This document shows positions 10,215 through 19,958 of a stretch of 44,895 nt of DNA, in pieces (within the stretch, counting starts at the first letter, position 1; every line of letters begins with the position of its first letter). Made by a program: the position numbers and the translations under genes. This DNA comes from Candidatus Melainabacteria bacterium (GTDB lineage: Bacteria; Cyanobacteriota; Vampirovibrionia; Caenarcaniphilales; Caenarcanaceae), in contig DUDU01000108.1 in the NCBI GenBank assembly GCA_005110395.1, forward strand, positions 1 through 44,895, written 5' to 3'. The notes under the pieces were generated by a model, which searched no databases, was not told where the DNA came from, and saw nothing but the letters and a program-made list of their open reading frames with translations.

Positions 10215-10297
10215 GGGCAGATGTCCGAGTGGCTAAAGGAGGCGGTCTGTAAAATCGCTCGCGTAAGCGTACGCTGGTTCGAATCCAGCTCTGCCCA
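10215..10297 (+). tRNA. tRNA-Tyr (anticodon GTA), long variable arm, CCA not encoded
   Basis: gggcaga/tctgccc acceptor stem, loop ctgtaaa, variable arm tcgcgtaagcgta, ggttcgaatcc TpsiC arm. Confidence 0.94.
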
Positions 10298-10326
10298 AAT
10301 TTTTAATTTAAATGTGCTTGAAATTA

Positions 10327-10366
10327 AACAGGCTTATTCACTCTTCATAGAGTGAATAAGCCTGTT
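10327..10366. terminator. Perfect 18-bp stem-loop (4-nt loop) downstream of tRNA-Tyr; possible terminator
   Basis: aacaggcttattcactct-tcat-agagtgaataagcctgtt; weak T tract. Confidence 0.7.
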
Positions 10367-10399
10367 CTTACCAACAAAGATCAACCTAAAAAAGAAATT

Positions 10400-10437
10400 G
10401 AATATTACTCTACCAGCCATGAGGTAGAGTAATATTC
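10400..10437. repeat. Second perfect 15-bp stem-loop (8-nt loop)
   Basis: gaatattactctacc-agccatga-ggtagagtaatattc. Confidence 0.8.
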
Positions 10438-10567
10438 CGAGTTGCAATGAAATTTAGGCTTTTTCGTAACTCCAACCTCCCAAAGATGAGGAGTCAGAAC
10501 AAAAAGATGTCTGGTACCGATCGTAAACTGGTATTAGTAGAAGAGTATGGAAAAGAAATTCAAAAAC

Positions 10568-12145
10568 TTAATGCTTAAAATGTCTCATGCCCGTGAATAC
10601 CATTGGGATTTTATATTTATTGGCTGCGGCAATTACTTCTTCATCTCTAATGCTTCCACCTGGCTGAATAATGGCTTTTATTCTTCCTTGAGCAGCTAGC
10701 TCAACATTATCAGCAAAAGGGAAGAATCCATCTGAAGCCAATACAGAATTAGTTGCCAAATCCGAAGCTTGTTCCAGTGCAATTCTGACTGAACTCAATC
10801 TATTTGTTTGTCCACCACAAATACCAACTGCTTTATTGCCATTCACAAGCACAATTGCATTAGAGCGAACATGCTTACAAACTCTAAAAGCAAAAAGTAA
10901 ATGTAGCCAATCTTCCTCTGTGGGCTGCTCTTCGGTTACAACTTTCAAATCTTCAGGAAGAAAAAGTTTATTGTCAAATTCTTGAGATAAAATCCCTCCA
11001 TCCAAAATACTGCGATATTGTGGAAAAGCTGTTTGGGTTGATATGAGCGGCGCTGTCAACAATCTTAGGTTTTTCTTCTTTGTCAAAACTTCTAATGCTT
11101 CACTGGTGAAAGAAGTAGCAATAATAATTTCGAGGAATAATTCACTCATTTTTTCAGCGCTGGTTTTATCCACTTCTGAGTTTATGGCTACAATGCCTCC
11201 AAAGGCACTAACTGGATCACAATCAAGCGCATCAGTATATGCTTCAAGTGAGCTTTTCCCAATTGCAACTCCGCAGGGTGAATTGTGTTTGACAATTGCA
11301 CAAGCGGGAAATTCAGACTCAAACTCGCTAATTAAAGCCCAAGCTGAATCAATATCAAGCCAATTATTATATGAAAGTTCTTTACCAGAAAGCTTTTTAA
11401 TTGAACAAAAAACATTATCAGGCTTAGTATCAAAAGTATTTTCTATATTATACAAATGAGCCTTTTGATGAGGATTTTCGCCATACCTTAGTTCGTGTAA
11501 AGGTTTGAGCTCCAAATTTTGACCTTCACTTGAGGAAACGGGAGCGGTAATACTCACAGATTCTAAATAATTCGAAATGGCTTTGTCATAGCTACAAGTG
11601 CGTTTAAAAGCATCAACCGCATATTTCCTGCGATCTTCATGGCTTATTTCACCAGAATGTAGCTTTGCAATGAAATCTGCATATTGATTAGGTGAACTCA
11701 GCACTATTACCGACTCATGATTTTTAGAAGCACTTCTTAAGAGAGAAGGTCCACCAATATCAATTTGTTCAATAGCTTCTTCTACTGTAATTCCTGGCTT
11801 TGCAATGGTTTCTTCAAATGGATACAAATTAATTATGACCAAGTCAATTGGCTTGATTTGATGAGCTTGAATGGTCTTTTGATGCTCAGTATTATTTCTG
11901 AGAAAAAGAATTCCGCCATGTATTTTAGGATGAAGTGTTTTTACTCGTCCACTCAGCATTTCAGGAAAATCTGTCAGTGATTCAACTTGCGCAACTGCAA
12001 TTCCCGCTTTTTCTAAATAAGTGGCAGTTCCTCCTGAAGAAATAATTTCAATACCTTTACTGACAAGTGATTTTGCTAATTCAACTAAATTGGTTTTATC
12101 GTAAACACTAATTAAAGCCCTTTTGATTTCAATCATTTCTTTCAA
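10568..12145 (-). CDS. purH: Bifunctional AICAR transformylase/IMP cyclohydrolase
   Basis: IKRALISVYDKTNLVELAKSL...EIISSGGTATYLEKAGI; LRYGENPHQKAHLY; KHNSPCGVAIG; QPGGSIRDEEVIAAANKY. Confidence 0.97.
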   Translation of the reverse strand: MKEMIEIKRALISVYDKTNLVELAKSLVSKGIEIISSGGTATYLEKAGIAVAQVESLTDFPEMLSGRVKTLHPKIHGGILFLRNNTEHQKTIQAHQIKPIDLVIINLYPFEETIAKPGITVEEAIEQIDIGGPSLLRSASKNHESVIVLSSPNQYADFIAKLHSGEISHEDRRKYAVDAFKRTCSYDKAISNYLESVSITAPVSSSEGQNLELKPLHELRYGENPHQKAHLYNIENTFDTKPDNVFCSIKKLSGKELSYNNWLDIDSAWALISEFESEFPACAIVKHNSPCGVAIGKSSLEAYTDALDCDPVSAFGGIVAINSEVDKTSAEKMSELFLEIIIATSFTSEALEVLTKKKNLRLLTAPLISTQTAFPQYRSILDGGILSQEFDNKLFLPEDLKVVTEEQPTEEDWLHLLFAFRVCKHVRSNAIVLVNGNKAVGICGGQTNRLSSVRIALEQASDLATNSVLASDGFFPFADNVELAAQGRIKAIIQPGGSIRDEEVIAAANKYKIPMVFTGMRHFKH

Positions 12146-12193
12146 TATTTTAAGTCAATTTTTCTGAGTCAATTTGTGAGCTAAAAGTATGCC

Positions 12194-12403
12194 ATGAGTG
12201 GGGTTGCTCCATTCTTTTACTATACTTTACATTACTGCAAGATGAGTGTGTTTAGGAATCTGCTTTTAGCATGCAGTGATTACACCCTAGGACACATGGC
12301 AGAGGGAATCGCTCATTCCCCAGCTTACTTTGGTGTAAACGAGTCAGAGAAATCCATTTCTAGATTTGAACAATTCCAAAACCTTCTCCAGAAGGAAGAT
12401 TAA
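12194..12403 (+). CDS. Doubtful small ORF (69 aa)
   Basis: ORF track only; no clear SD or family signature. Confidence 0.2.
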   Translation: MSGVAPFFYYTLHYCKMSVFRNLLLACSDYTLGHMAEGIAHSPAYFGVNESEKSISRFEQFQNLLQKED

Positions 12404-12449
12404 GAATGAGGCTAGGGGGTGAGAGATCTTCAGCTTTGCGCAAGGTGAG

Positions 12450-13391
12450 TTATTTAATTACTTTTTTCTTTTGATTAATTTGAACTAAATAATTATCTTG
12501 AAAATCTTTTGCCAGCTTTGGATCGACCTCAGCGAGTTTTTTTAAGTAAACCATCAATTGTTGTCTGCGTTTTTCTTTACCGTATCCCATCAAATTGTAT
12601 AAATTAGCCATAGAAAGGCTGTAATAGACCTCTGAATAGTCTGGCTGTAAGCGCAAAGCCTGTTGAAAAGTTTCTGACATATCATCAAATTTCTTCATTT
12701 GAAAATACAAAAGCCCAAGGCGATAATAAAATTCGGCGAGAGGAGCCGCATCAATAGCTTTTTTGTAATTTTCAACAGCTTTATACAATTTCCCTTTTTG
12801 CTGATAAAGTCCAGCCAAATTACTATAAGAAAATGGATAATCTAAATCTTTTTTTATCGCTTCTAAAAAGGATTTTTCCGCTTCATCAAAATCACCAGTT
12901 TCAACTTTCAGAGAACCTAAATTATTATAGAATTGCGCATCAGGTGGACTAATTTGAATGGCTCTTCTGTAACATTTTTCAGCGAGGTCATAAAATTTGA
13001 GGTTTTGCTGACAAAGCCCCAAATTATTCCAAGCCAAAGAATTATTCAAATCTTCCTTTAAAAGTTTTTTGTATATGGCTGAGGCTTCTTTGTATTTCTT
13101 ACTCTTTTGCAGATTTGCAGCTTCTTCAAACTCGGGCTTCACCGAATAATGAACATCTGCTTTGATCATTTGAAGTAAATCATTAGCATTTTCAGTTTTA
13201 GCCTGCACCATGGGATCAGAAGCAATAGTAAAAAAACTCACAATAAAAAAGACAAAGCAAATTTTCAAATCAAACAAGCTCAATATTTCATGACTTCTTT
13301 TCAACCCATTTGGTCGGTAATTTGGAAATGAAGAAAATATGGAAAATTCTTGAAATAAATTCATAAATAAAATACCGAATAAACAACTCAA
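12450..13391 (-). CDS. TPR repeat protein
   Basis: Tandem TPRs, e.g. SLAWNNLGLCQQNLKFYDLAEKCYRRAIQISPPDAQFYNNLGSLKVETGDFDEAEKSFLEAIKK. Confidence 0.88.
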   Translation of the reverse strand: MSCLFGILFMNLFQEFSIFSSFPNYRPNGLKRSHEILSLFDLKICFVFFIVSFFTIASDPMVQAKTENANDLLQMIKADVHYSVKPEFEEAANLQKSKKYKEASAIYKKLLKEDLNNSLAWNNLGLCQQNLKFYDLAEKCYRRAIQISPPDAQFYNNLGSLKVETGDFDEAEKSFLEAIKKDLDYPFSYSNLAGLYQQKGKLYKAVENYKKAIDAAPLAEFYYRLGLLYFQMKKFDDMSETFQQALRLQPDYSEVYYSLSMANLYNLMGYGKEKRRQQLMVYLKKLAEVDPKLAKDFQDNYLVQINQKKKVIK

Positions 13392-13397
13392 ATTGGT

Positions 13398-14051
13398 CTA
13401 GGAAATTACTTTAAGATTAGTCTTTAAAATAGAATCAACTTGCTCAAATGTTCTTTCAAGTGAATCCGAATTGTCAATTACGAAATCGACTAGCTTTTTT
13501 TTCTCTTCTTGACTCATTTGAGATTTAATTCGCAAATCAATTTCAGCTTCACTCAATTGAGAATTTCTGAGTTCTAGTCTTGCTTTCTGCTCACTGGGAG
13601 TACAGTATATAAGCCAAATACAGTCAAAACGATTTTGAGATTTTGATTCAAATAATAAAGGAATTAGATTAGCAGCCAGCTTAGCACCCTTTAATTCTTG
13701 TTCCTGAAAAAATTCATTCGTTTTCTCAAAAACTAGGGGATGGATTATGGATTCAATTTTCTTTTTCAATTCATTGTTCCGAAATAAAAGAGCACCTAAT
13801 TTGCGGCGATCAATAAAAGAAACTGATTCATTTCGATTTGAATTATTTTCTTCCCCTTTGAGAAAAGCAGCCGAACGAATCTCATATGGTTTACACAAAA
13901 CGATTAATCTTTCGGTAGCTTCACTTTTAACTGACAAGATTGAATGAACTACTTCATCACTATCTATAAAATCAAAACCAATTTCGTTTAAATATTGCCC
14001 TATTGAGCTTTTACCGCAAGCTATATTGCCAGTTATTCCAAGTTTTATCAT
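13398..14051 (-). CDS. coaE: Dephospho-CoA kinase
   Basis: IKLGITGNIACGKSSIGQYLNEIGFDFIDSDEVVH; KIESIIHPLVFEK. Confidence 0.93.
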   Translation of the reverse strand: MIKLGITGNIACGKSSIGQYLNEIGFDFIDSDEVVHSILSVKSEATERLIVLCKPYEIRSAAFLKGEENNSNRNESVSFIDRRKLGALLFRNNELKKKIESIIHPLVFEKTNEFFQEQELKGAKLAANLIPLLFESKSQNRFDCIWLIYCTPSEQKARLELRNSQLSEAEIDLRIKSQMSQEEKKKLVDFVIDNSDSLERTFEQVDSILKTNLKVIS

Positions 14052-14112
14052 TGGATCTCTGATTTAATTTTTATTATTTGATTTTTAATCAATTTATTGA
14101 ACATGAATCCAC

Positions 14113-14176
14113 AAAAAGCATAAAATCCTGAAATTCATCATGGAGGCAGACAAATAAACAGGCTTTTATGCTTTTT
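14113..14176 (-). terminator. Stem-loop terminator candidate downstream of the 14245-14568 gene
   Basis: Arms aaaaagcataaaatcctg (14113-14130) and caggcttttatgcttttt (14159-14176), 17/18 complementary. Confidence 0.5.
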
Positions 14177-14244
14177 CAATTTCAAAACAACGACTTAAAA
14201 AGTTGCACTCAACTCATAAATAATTTATTTTGCTCAATAGATCA

Positions 14245-14568
14245 TTAAACAATAACTGGTGCTTTAGCTCTTGATTTCTTATAGAGCTCAAGGGCGTCAT
14301 TCAAAACGATAGAAGGATCTTCATTAAATTCCTGAGCTAGCGAACATATTTTTTGTAAAGCTTCTGGAGGGAAAAATCGTGTCATTTTTTCAACCACATC
14401 GGCTTGGCTATCTTTAAAAACAATTTCAGCGGCTCTTTTAATTGAATTGAGAGCATCTGGACTAAGTCTCATCGAGACCATTTTCTTAGCTTGATCAGGA
14501 CCATATTTTGGACTTGGACCAGTTTTTTTTCTTTGCTTTATATAAACTTCGTTATTACTTTGTGACAC
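14245..14568 (-). CDS. Small putative ribbon-helix-helix-like/DNA-binding protein
   Basis: KMVSMRLSPDALNSIKRAAEIVFKDSQADVVEKMTRFF and ALQKICSLAQEFNEDPSIVLNDALELYKKS resemble RHH helices. Confidence 0.5.
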   Translation of the reverse strand: MSQSNNEVYIKQRKKTGPSPKYGPDQAKKMVSMRLSPDALNSIKRAAEIVFKDSQADVVEKMTRFFPPEALQKICSLAQEFNEDPSIVLNDALELYKKSRAKAPVIV

Positions 14569-15006
14569 TATTTACAATCCTCCATTAGCTAATACGCTTT
14601 TAGTGCTTAAATTCAGTAAGCTAGTTTTCAAAGCTCTCTGAGTTTTAACAAGCGTACTACAGCTGTACTGATATATGCAATATAGGTTAGCATTCATTTT
14701 TTATTTTTCTTTCATATTTCAATAATTTTTATAAATATCTCTTAGATGTCAATCAATGAAAACTATTATTCATTGATTCAAAATAACGTCAGAGCTTCAC
14801 AACATTGAGGATAAAAAAGAAAGTTTCACCAAAAGCTTAAATCCACTATTAATATCGAATAGGGCTTTTATATTGAATTACACCTTAAAATTAAAGTTCT
14901 TTCAATCAATTGGATCAAATCAAATATCAAGCGATTAAAAAGCTGGCTCACATATTCATCTTACTTTCAGTTTTCAATCAAATAAAGCCTTTCAGATAAA
15001 ACTTTC

Positions 15007-17472
15007 ATGAAAAACAATCACCCCGAAATTATTGCCAAACTCAATTCGCAATCCGATTTACTCAGAGGAAATGAAGTGACTGAACAATCCAATTCACCAA
15101 GCCTTATTTCTCAGCTCAATCCTCAACAAGTTGAAGCGGTTCTCAAAGAAGAAGGACCTTATTTAGTCTTGGCTGGTGCGGGTAGCGGAAAAACCAAAGT
15201 TTTGACGAATAGAGTGATTCATCTCATCAAAGAGCGTAATGCTAATCCTTCAAATATTATGGCTGTGACTTTTACGAATAAAGCCTCCAAAGAGATGAAA
15301 AACCGCATAGAACAGATGATTTCTAAAGAATCCCTCGGACATATTTGGATTGGCACTTTTCATGGCTTATGCAATCGCTTACTCAGACAAGAAATTGAAA
15401 AAATTGATTTAAATGGCAATGGTTCTCAAAAGTGGAGCCGAAACTTTGTGATTCTCGATTCAGGCGAAAGCTTAAGTGTGGTCAAAGAATCAGTTGCCGC
15501 TTTAAATCTGGATGACAAAATCTATATTCCTAAAGCTATTCAAGCGCAAATCAGTAATTTCAAGAATCAATCACTTACTTCCGTTGAATATAGCAGACAG
15601 GCTAAAGATAATCGTGAATTACGTATCTCCGAGATTTATGACAAGTATCAGGAAAAACTTTGTTTAAGTAATGCGGTTGACTTTGATGATTTATTGCTTT
15701 TGACACTCAAATTGCTTCAAGGAAATCCTGAGGTTAGAGCTTATTATCACAAACGCTTTGCGCATATATTGGTAGACGAGTTTCAAGATACTAATCAAAC
15801 TCAATATGATTTGCTCAAAATGCTCTTAATTAATCCTCTCACTCAGGGACAAGAACAAATACGTGACTGGAATGGCCGTAGTTTTTGTGCGGTTGGTGAT
15901 ATTGATCAGTCAATTTATTCATGGAGAGGCGCTAATTACAAATTGGCTTTGAATTTTCAAAAAGATTTTCCCGAAGCAGCTGTTATTAAGCTTGAATACA
16001 ATTATCGTTCCAATGATCCGATCTTGGAATTGGCGAATTCGGTAATCAAAAATAATTCTCAAAGAATAGACAAAGTTTTGATTGGAACCAAAGGCAAAGG
16101 CGATAAAGTAACATGCTTCGAGGCGGCTGATGAAATGGAAGAAGGTTATTATATTGCTTCGGAAGTCTCTCGCATTCGTAGTATAACCAATAATCTTAAT
16201 CACATTGCGGTCTTGTATCGTACAAATGCGCAAAGTAGAGCCATTGAAGAATCGCTGATAAAGCATCAAATTCCTTATCAAATCGTTGGAGGGATGCGCT
16301 TTTATGACAGGCTTGAAATCAAAGATTTAGTGGCTTATTTGCGTTTAATTTACAATCCCAAAGATGCACAAGCACTTAAACGGGTCATAAATACTCCTAG
16401 ACGCGGAATCGGCCCAACCACTGTTGCGCAAATTGAAGAAAAAGCAAATTTAATTGGCATGAGTTTATATGCCGCTTTGGCAGACTTAGTTGATTCAGGA
16501 ACACTTGGCCCCAAAGTTACTCAAGCTGCTCACGGATTCGTCAATTTAATTGATTCTCTAATAAAACAAGCTGAAAACATTGGAGTTCAGGAGGCTGAGA
16601 GCAAAGCTTCATTTAGCGTTCCAGAACTTTTAAAAGCCGTGATTGATCGCACTGGCTATTTGGCAGCCCTCAAAGAGTCTGATAAAGAAGAAGCTGAAAA
16701 CAGAATTGAAAATATCTACGAATTGATGAATGTTGCGCAACAATTCAATGAAGAAAGTGATGATAAAACTTTAGGTGGTTTTCTTTCACAATTGGCATTA
16801 GTAAGCGAATTAGCCGAAATGAAAGAAAGTGGCGGCGAGGCAGTAACTCTTCTTACAATTCATTCATCTAAAGGTCTGGAATTTCCTTATGTGTTTATTG
16901 CTGGCCTTGAGGAAGGTATTTTTCCTCACACGCGCGCACTTAATGCTCTAAGCAATTCATCCGATGAACTTGAAGAAGAAAGAAGATTGCTTTATGTTGC
17001 AATAACCCGTGCAGAGAAAAAATTACATTTGACTTTTGCGCGCAGACGAAGACTTTGGGGCAATCGCGAATATGCCGAACCAAGTCGCTTTTTGTCAGAA
17101 ATGGCTCAAGAACAATTAGTTGGGTATTGGGGTAGCAGCGTTGCTAGCTCTGGCAAATCTACGGCTTCAGCTTCCGCCATAAAAAGCGGTTTTGGCTCAG
17201 GTACAGGATCATTTAGAATTAGTTCTAATGATCGTTCAACTCAAAGCTCTTTTGGATCAAGACCCACTACCAGTAAACCTAATCAACCTCAACAACCAGA
17301 AGCACCTAAACCCGATAAATTCAAACTTGGAGATAATGTCAAACATAAGAATTTTGGAGCCGGCAAAGTGATTGGTACTTTTGGTTCAAAGGCTCAAAAG
17401 TTTTATTCAATTGAATTTGAAGGCGGACAAGGCAAAAAGCTACTTAGCGGCGATAGCTTAACTGAAACTTGA
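15007..17472 (+). CDS. pcrA: UvrD/PcrA-type SF1 DNA helicase
   Basis: LVLAGAGSGKTKVLTNRV; VDEFQDTNQTQYDLL; GDIDQSIYSWRGA; LLTIHSSKGLEFPYVFIAG; YVAITRAEKKL; C-term FKLGDNVKHKNFGAGKVIG. Confidence 0.96.
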   Translation: MKNNHPEIIAKLNSQSDLLRGNEVTEQSNSPSLISQLNPQQVEAVLKEEGPYLVLAGAGSGKTKVLTNRVIHLIKERNANPSNIMAVTFTNKASKEMKNRIEQMISKESLGHIWIGTFHGLCNRLLRQEIEKIDLNGNGSQKWSRNFVILDSGESLSVVKESVAALNLDDKIYIPKAIQAQISNFKNQSLTSVEYSRQAKDNRELRISEIYDKYQEKLCLSNAVDFDDLLLLTLKLLQGNPEVRAYYHKRFAHILVDEFQDTNQTQYDLLKMLLINPLTQGQEQIRDWNGRSFCAVGDIDQSIYSWRGANYKLALNFQKDFPEAAVIKLEYNYRSNDPILELANSVIKNNSQRIDKVLIGTKGKGDKVTCFEAADEMEEGYYIASEVSRIRSITNNLNHIAVLYRTNAQSRAIEESLIKHQIPYQIVGGMRFYDRLEIKDLVAYLRLIYNPKDAQALKRVINTPRRGIGPTTVAQIEEKANLIGMSLYAALADLVDSGTLGPKVTQAAHGFVNLIDSLIKQAENIGVQEAESKASFSVPELLKAVIDRTGYLAALKESDKEEAENRIENIYELMNVAQQFNEESDDKTLGGFLSQLALVSELAEMKESGGEAVTLLTIHSSKGLEFPYVFIAGLEEGIFPHTRALNALSNSSDELEEERRLLYVAITRAEKKLHLTFARRRRLWGNREYAEPSRFLSEMAQEQLVGYWGSSVASSGKSTASASAIKSGFGSGTGSFRISSNDRSTQSSFGSRPTTSKPNQPQQPEAPKPDKFKLGDNVKHKNFGAGKVIGTFGSKAQKFYSIEFEGGQGKKLLSGDSLTET

Positions 17473-17486
17473 ATTTAATTCTTCAA

Positions 17487-18572
17487 CTAAAATCCAAGTT
17501 TTTCCTCAAAACCAAATAACAAATTAAAATTCTGCAGAGCCTGTCCAGATGCTCCTTTCATCAAGTTGTCTATTGCTGAGACTAAAACAATTAGACCACT
17601 TCTCTGATCAAAATATGGATAAATATGGCATCTATTGGTTCCATAAACATCTTTTGTTTTGGGTGGCTCTGAGACTACGTGAATAAATTGCTCATTTGAG
17701 TATTCTTCTAGCAAACAACTTTGAATGACTTTCCCAAATGTAGAATTAATGGATTCACTTTTGCTTGGTTTCAAATAAACAGTTGCGAGAATACCTCTTT
17801 TCATGGGCACTAAATGAGGAGTAAATTTAATCGTTAGATTTTGTCCAGCAAATAAAGAAAGTGATTGTTCTATTTCGGGAGTATGACGATGTTTATCTAT
17901 TTTGTAGGCGGAAAATGATTCAGTGATTTCCGAGAATAGCAAACTTTCTTCAGCTTTTTTCCCAGCACCAGAAACGCCAGATTTAGCATCAACAATACAA
18001 AGTGAATTATCAATCAGATTAGCTTTCAAAAGAGGAATTATTGGTAATGCGCTTGCAGTAGGATAACAGCCAGGATTTGCAACAATCTGTGCTTTTTTTA
18101 TTTTGTCTCGATTATGCTCAGTAAGGCCATAAGCCGAAATATTCAAGTATTCATCACCAATAATTTTGAGCGGTGAATAATAATCTTCAAAAATATTTTT
18201 ATCTTTCAATCTAAAATCAGCGGCTAAATCAATTAATTTGAGTTTGCCATCTAATAACAATTTCCCTAAACTTGATGAATTCAGCAAATCGCTTGCCATG
18301 CCATTTGGCGTTGCCGTGAAAAGACAATCAATGTCCCCTGCAATTTTATTGTTCTGTAAATCCTCTTCCAGACTGCTCATCAATGGCAAATCAAAACCCA
18401 AGAAATAAGGATCTAAGCTTTCGAGTTTTTTGCCAATGTGCTTAGATGAATAAAGAGCTTTTATTTCCGCTTCAGGATGGTTTAGTAATAGCCTAGCCAA
18501 CAAATTTCCTGTATAACCAGTTGCACCAGCAATTCCAATTCGGATCTTTTCCTGAGACATCTTCTGAGACAT
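17487..18572 (-). CDS. argC: N-acetyl-gamma-glutamyl-phosphate reductase
   Basis: IRIGIAGATGYTGNLLARLLLNHPEAEI; VANPGCYPTASALPIIPLL; KSGVSGAGKKAEESLLFSE. Confidence 0.96.
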   Translation of the reverse strand: MSQKMSQEKIRIGIAGATGYTGNLLARLLLNHPEAEIKALYSSKHIGKKLESLDPYFLGFDLPLMSSLEEDLQNNKIAGDIDCLFTATPNGMASDLLNSSSLGKLLLDGKLKLIDLAADFRLKDKNIFEDYYSPLKIIGDEYLNISAYGLTEHNRDKIKKAQIVANPGCYPTASALPIIPLLKANLIDNSLCIVDAKSGVSGAGKKAEESLLFSEITESFSAYKIDKHRHTPEIEQSLSLFAGQNLTIKFTPHLVPMKRGILATVYLKPSKSESINSTFGKVIQSCLLEEYSNEQFIHVVSEPPKTKDVYGTNRCHIYPYFDQRSGLIVLVSAIDNLMKGASGQALQNFNLLFGFEEKLGF

Positions 18573-18729
18573 TAAAATCTTCCCCCCATAAATTCATTTG
18601 CCTTAATTCTACAAAAGCAAACTGCGATTTTCTTGATTAAAGGATTAACTTGATTGTTGCACAAAGGCCTTAATTAGAATAAAGTGAAAATTCTAATCAA
18701 ATCCTTTTGAATATTTCTATAAAATTTCG

Positions 18730-19677
18730 CTAAATATCAATTTGATGGGACTTCATTTCGATTCTATGTTCAGAACTGAATTCTTCGCTGATTTGATCAA
18801 CTTCTTGAATAACCTTATCGATATTAAAATCATAAATTGGCGGAATAGATAATTTACTTTCAGTTTCTCCAAGAACCAATTGTGCAGAATCACTATCATC
18901 TACAATCTTATTTGTATTTTGCTTTTCGGCTTTATCCATCTCGGCAAGCTTCATAAAACTATTTCCATATAAAACCTGAAATAGTGGATTAACCCTTTTA
19001 ATGCCAGCAAAACGAGGACTCCAATAAGAATCTTTTTTGAAAGCTCTCACCTCGACCCCTTTCGATGAACTTGCATGGCACATCAAATCATTACCTTGTC
19101 CATCTTTTCCCCAATACATTGCAACATGGCTAATACCATTTCCTGTTTTGAAGAAAAGTAAATCTCCTTTTTGAGCCTTATCTAGAGAAACATTTTGTTT
19201 AATTGAACTAAACATATCTTGGCTACTTCTAGGCAGAGCCACATTGTCACCCATTATAGACTTGCAGAGAGTAAGCACAAAGCCCGAACAATCAAATCCT
19301 CTTTTGCCTGTATCACCATATGAATATCGGGCACCAAGTAAATTTTGGGCAGTTTTTTCCAATATCGACTTACATTGCTGTGGATTGGTGCATTTAAGAG
19401 GTCCAGCCTGCACAGATGTAGTTGAGTTTATATTAAGCAGAAAAGCAAAGACAAGAACTAGAGCATTAACAAAAAAACTTTTATTAAAACTTCTATTAAA
19501 AAATTTGATTTGCTCTTTTGATGATTCATTTTCTAGAAATAAGCCTAGAAAGAAAAGTCCCTTACTTGAAGTCTTTTCTCGCTTGGCAATGTTCTTAATG
19601 AGCATAGTTGCGCGAAATAAGTTAACGTTACTTTTAGAGTCAGGCTTTAGAGTATAAAAGTCAAAGCCTAATTGCAT
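18730..19677 (-). CDS. NlpC/P60 family cell-wall hydrolase
   Basis: GARYSYGDTGKRGFDCSGFVLTLCKSI...KGDLLFFKTGNGISHVAMYWG...HASSSKGVEV (Cys-His-His). Confidence 0.92.
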   Translation of the reverse strand: MQLGFDFYTLKPDSKSNVNLFRATMLIKNIAKREKTSSKGLFFLGLFLENESSKEQIKFFNRSFNKSFFVNALVLVFAFLLNINSTTSVQAGPLKCTNPQQCKSILEKTAQNLLGARYSYGDTGKRGFDCSGFVLTLCKSIMGDNVALPRSSQDMFSSIKQNVSLDKAQKGDLLFFKTGNGISHVAMYWGKDGQGNDLMCHASSSKGVEVRAFKKDSYWSPRFAGIKRVNPLFQVLYGNSFMKLAEMDKAEKQNTNKIVDDSDSAQLVLGETESKLSIPPIYDFNIDKVIQEVDQISEEFSSEHRIEMKSHQIDI

Positions 19678-19958
19678 TAAACCTTTAATCTATAGCCTTA
19701 GACGAAGCTCTCTAACAGAAATTCAGAGAAATCATTCATTGCATTGAGTAAAGACTCTCTCTGGATGAGCTTATATTTGTTTAGATAGTATCAAAATCAA
19801 GTTAATATTTGCTTATGGAATGTTTTTATTTCTGGGAATAATTTAGATAAATATTGAATTAATAATTTTTGATAAAGGTTTTGAATAAGAAATCTATAAA
19901 TGAAATCAAAGTAAAAATAATTCTCCTTTACATTAAAGACCATTCGGCTTCCCAATAA

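Noticed and set aside
11043-11459. 138-aa plus ORF
   Set aside because: Fully antisense to purH
17473-17486. 14-nt gap between convergent pcrA and argC; 15-nt overlap at 8739-8753
   Set aside because: Tight convergent ends are common in compact genomes; not notable alone
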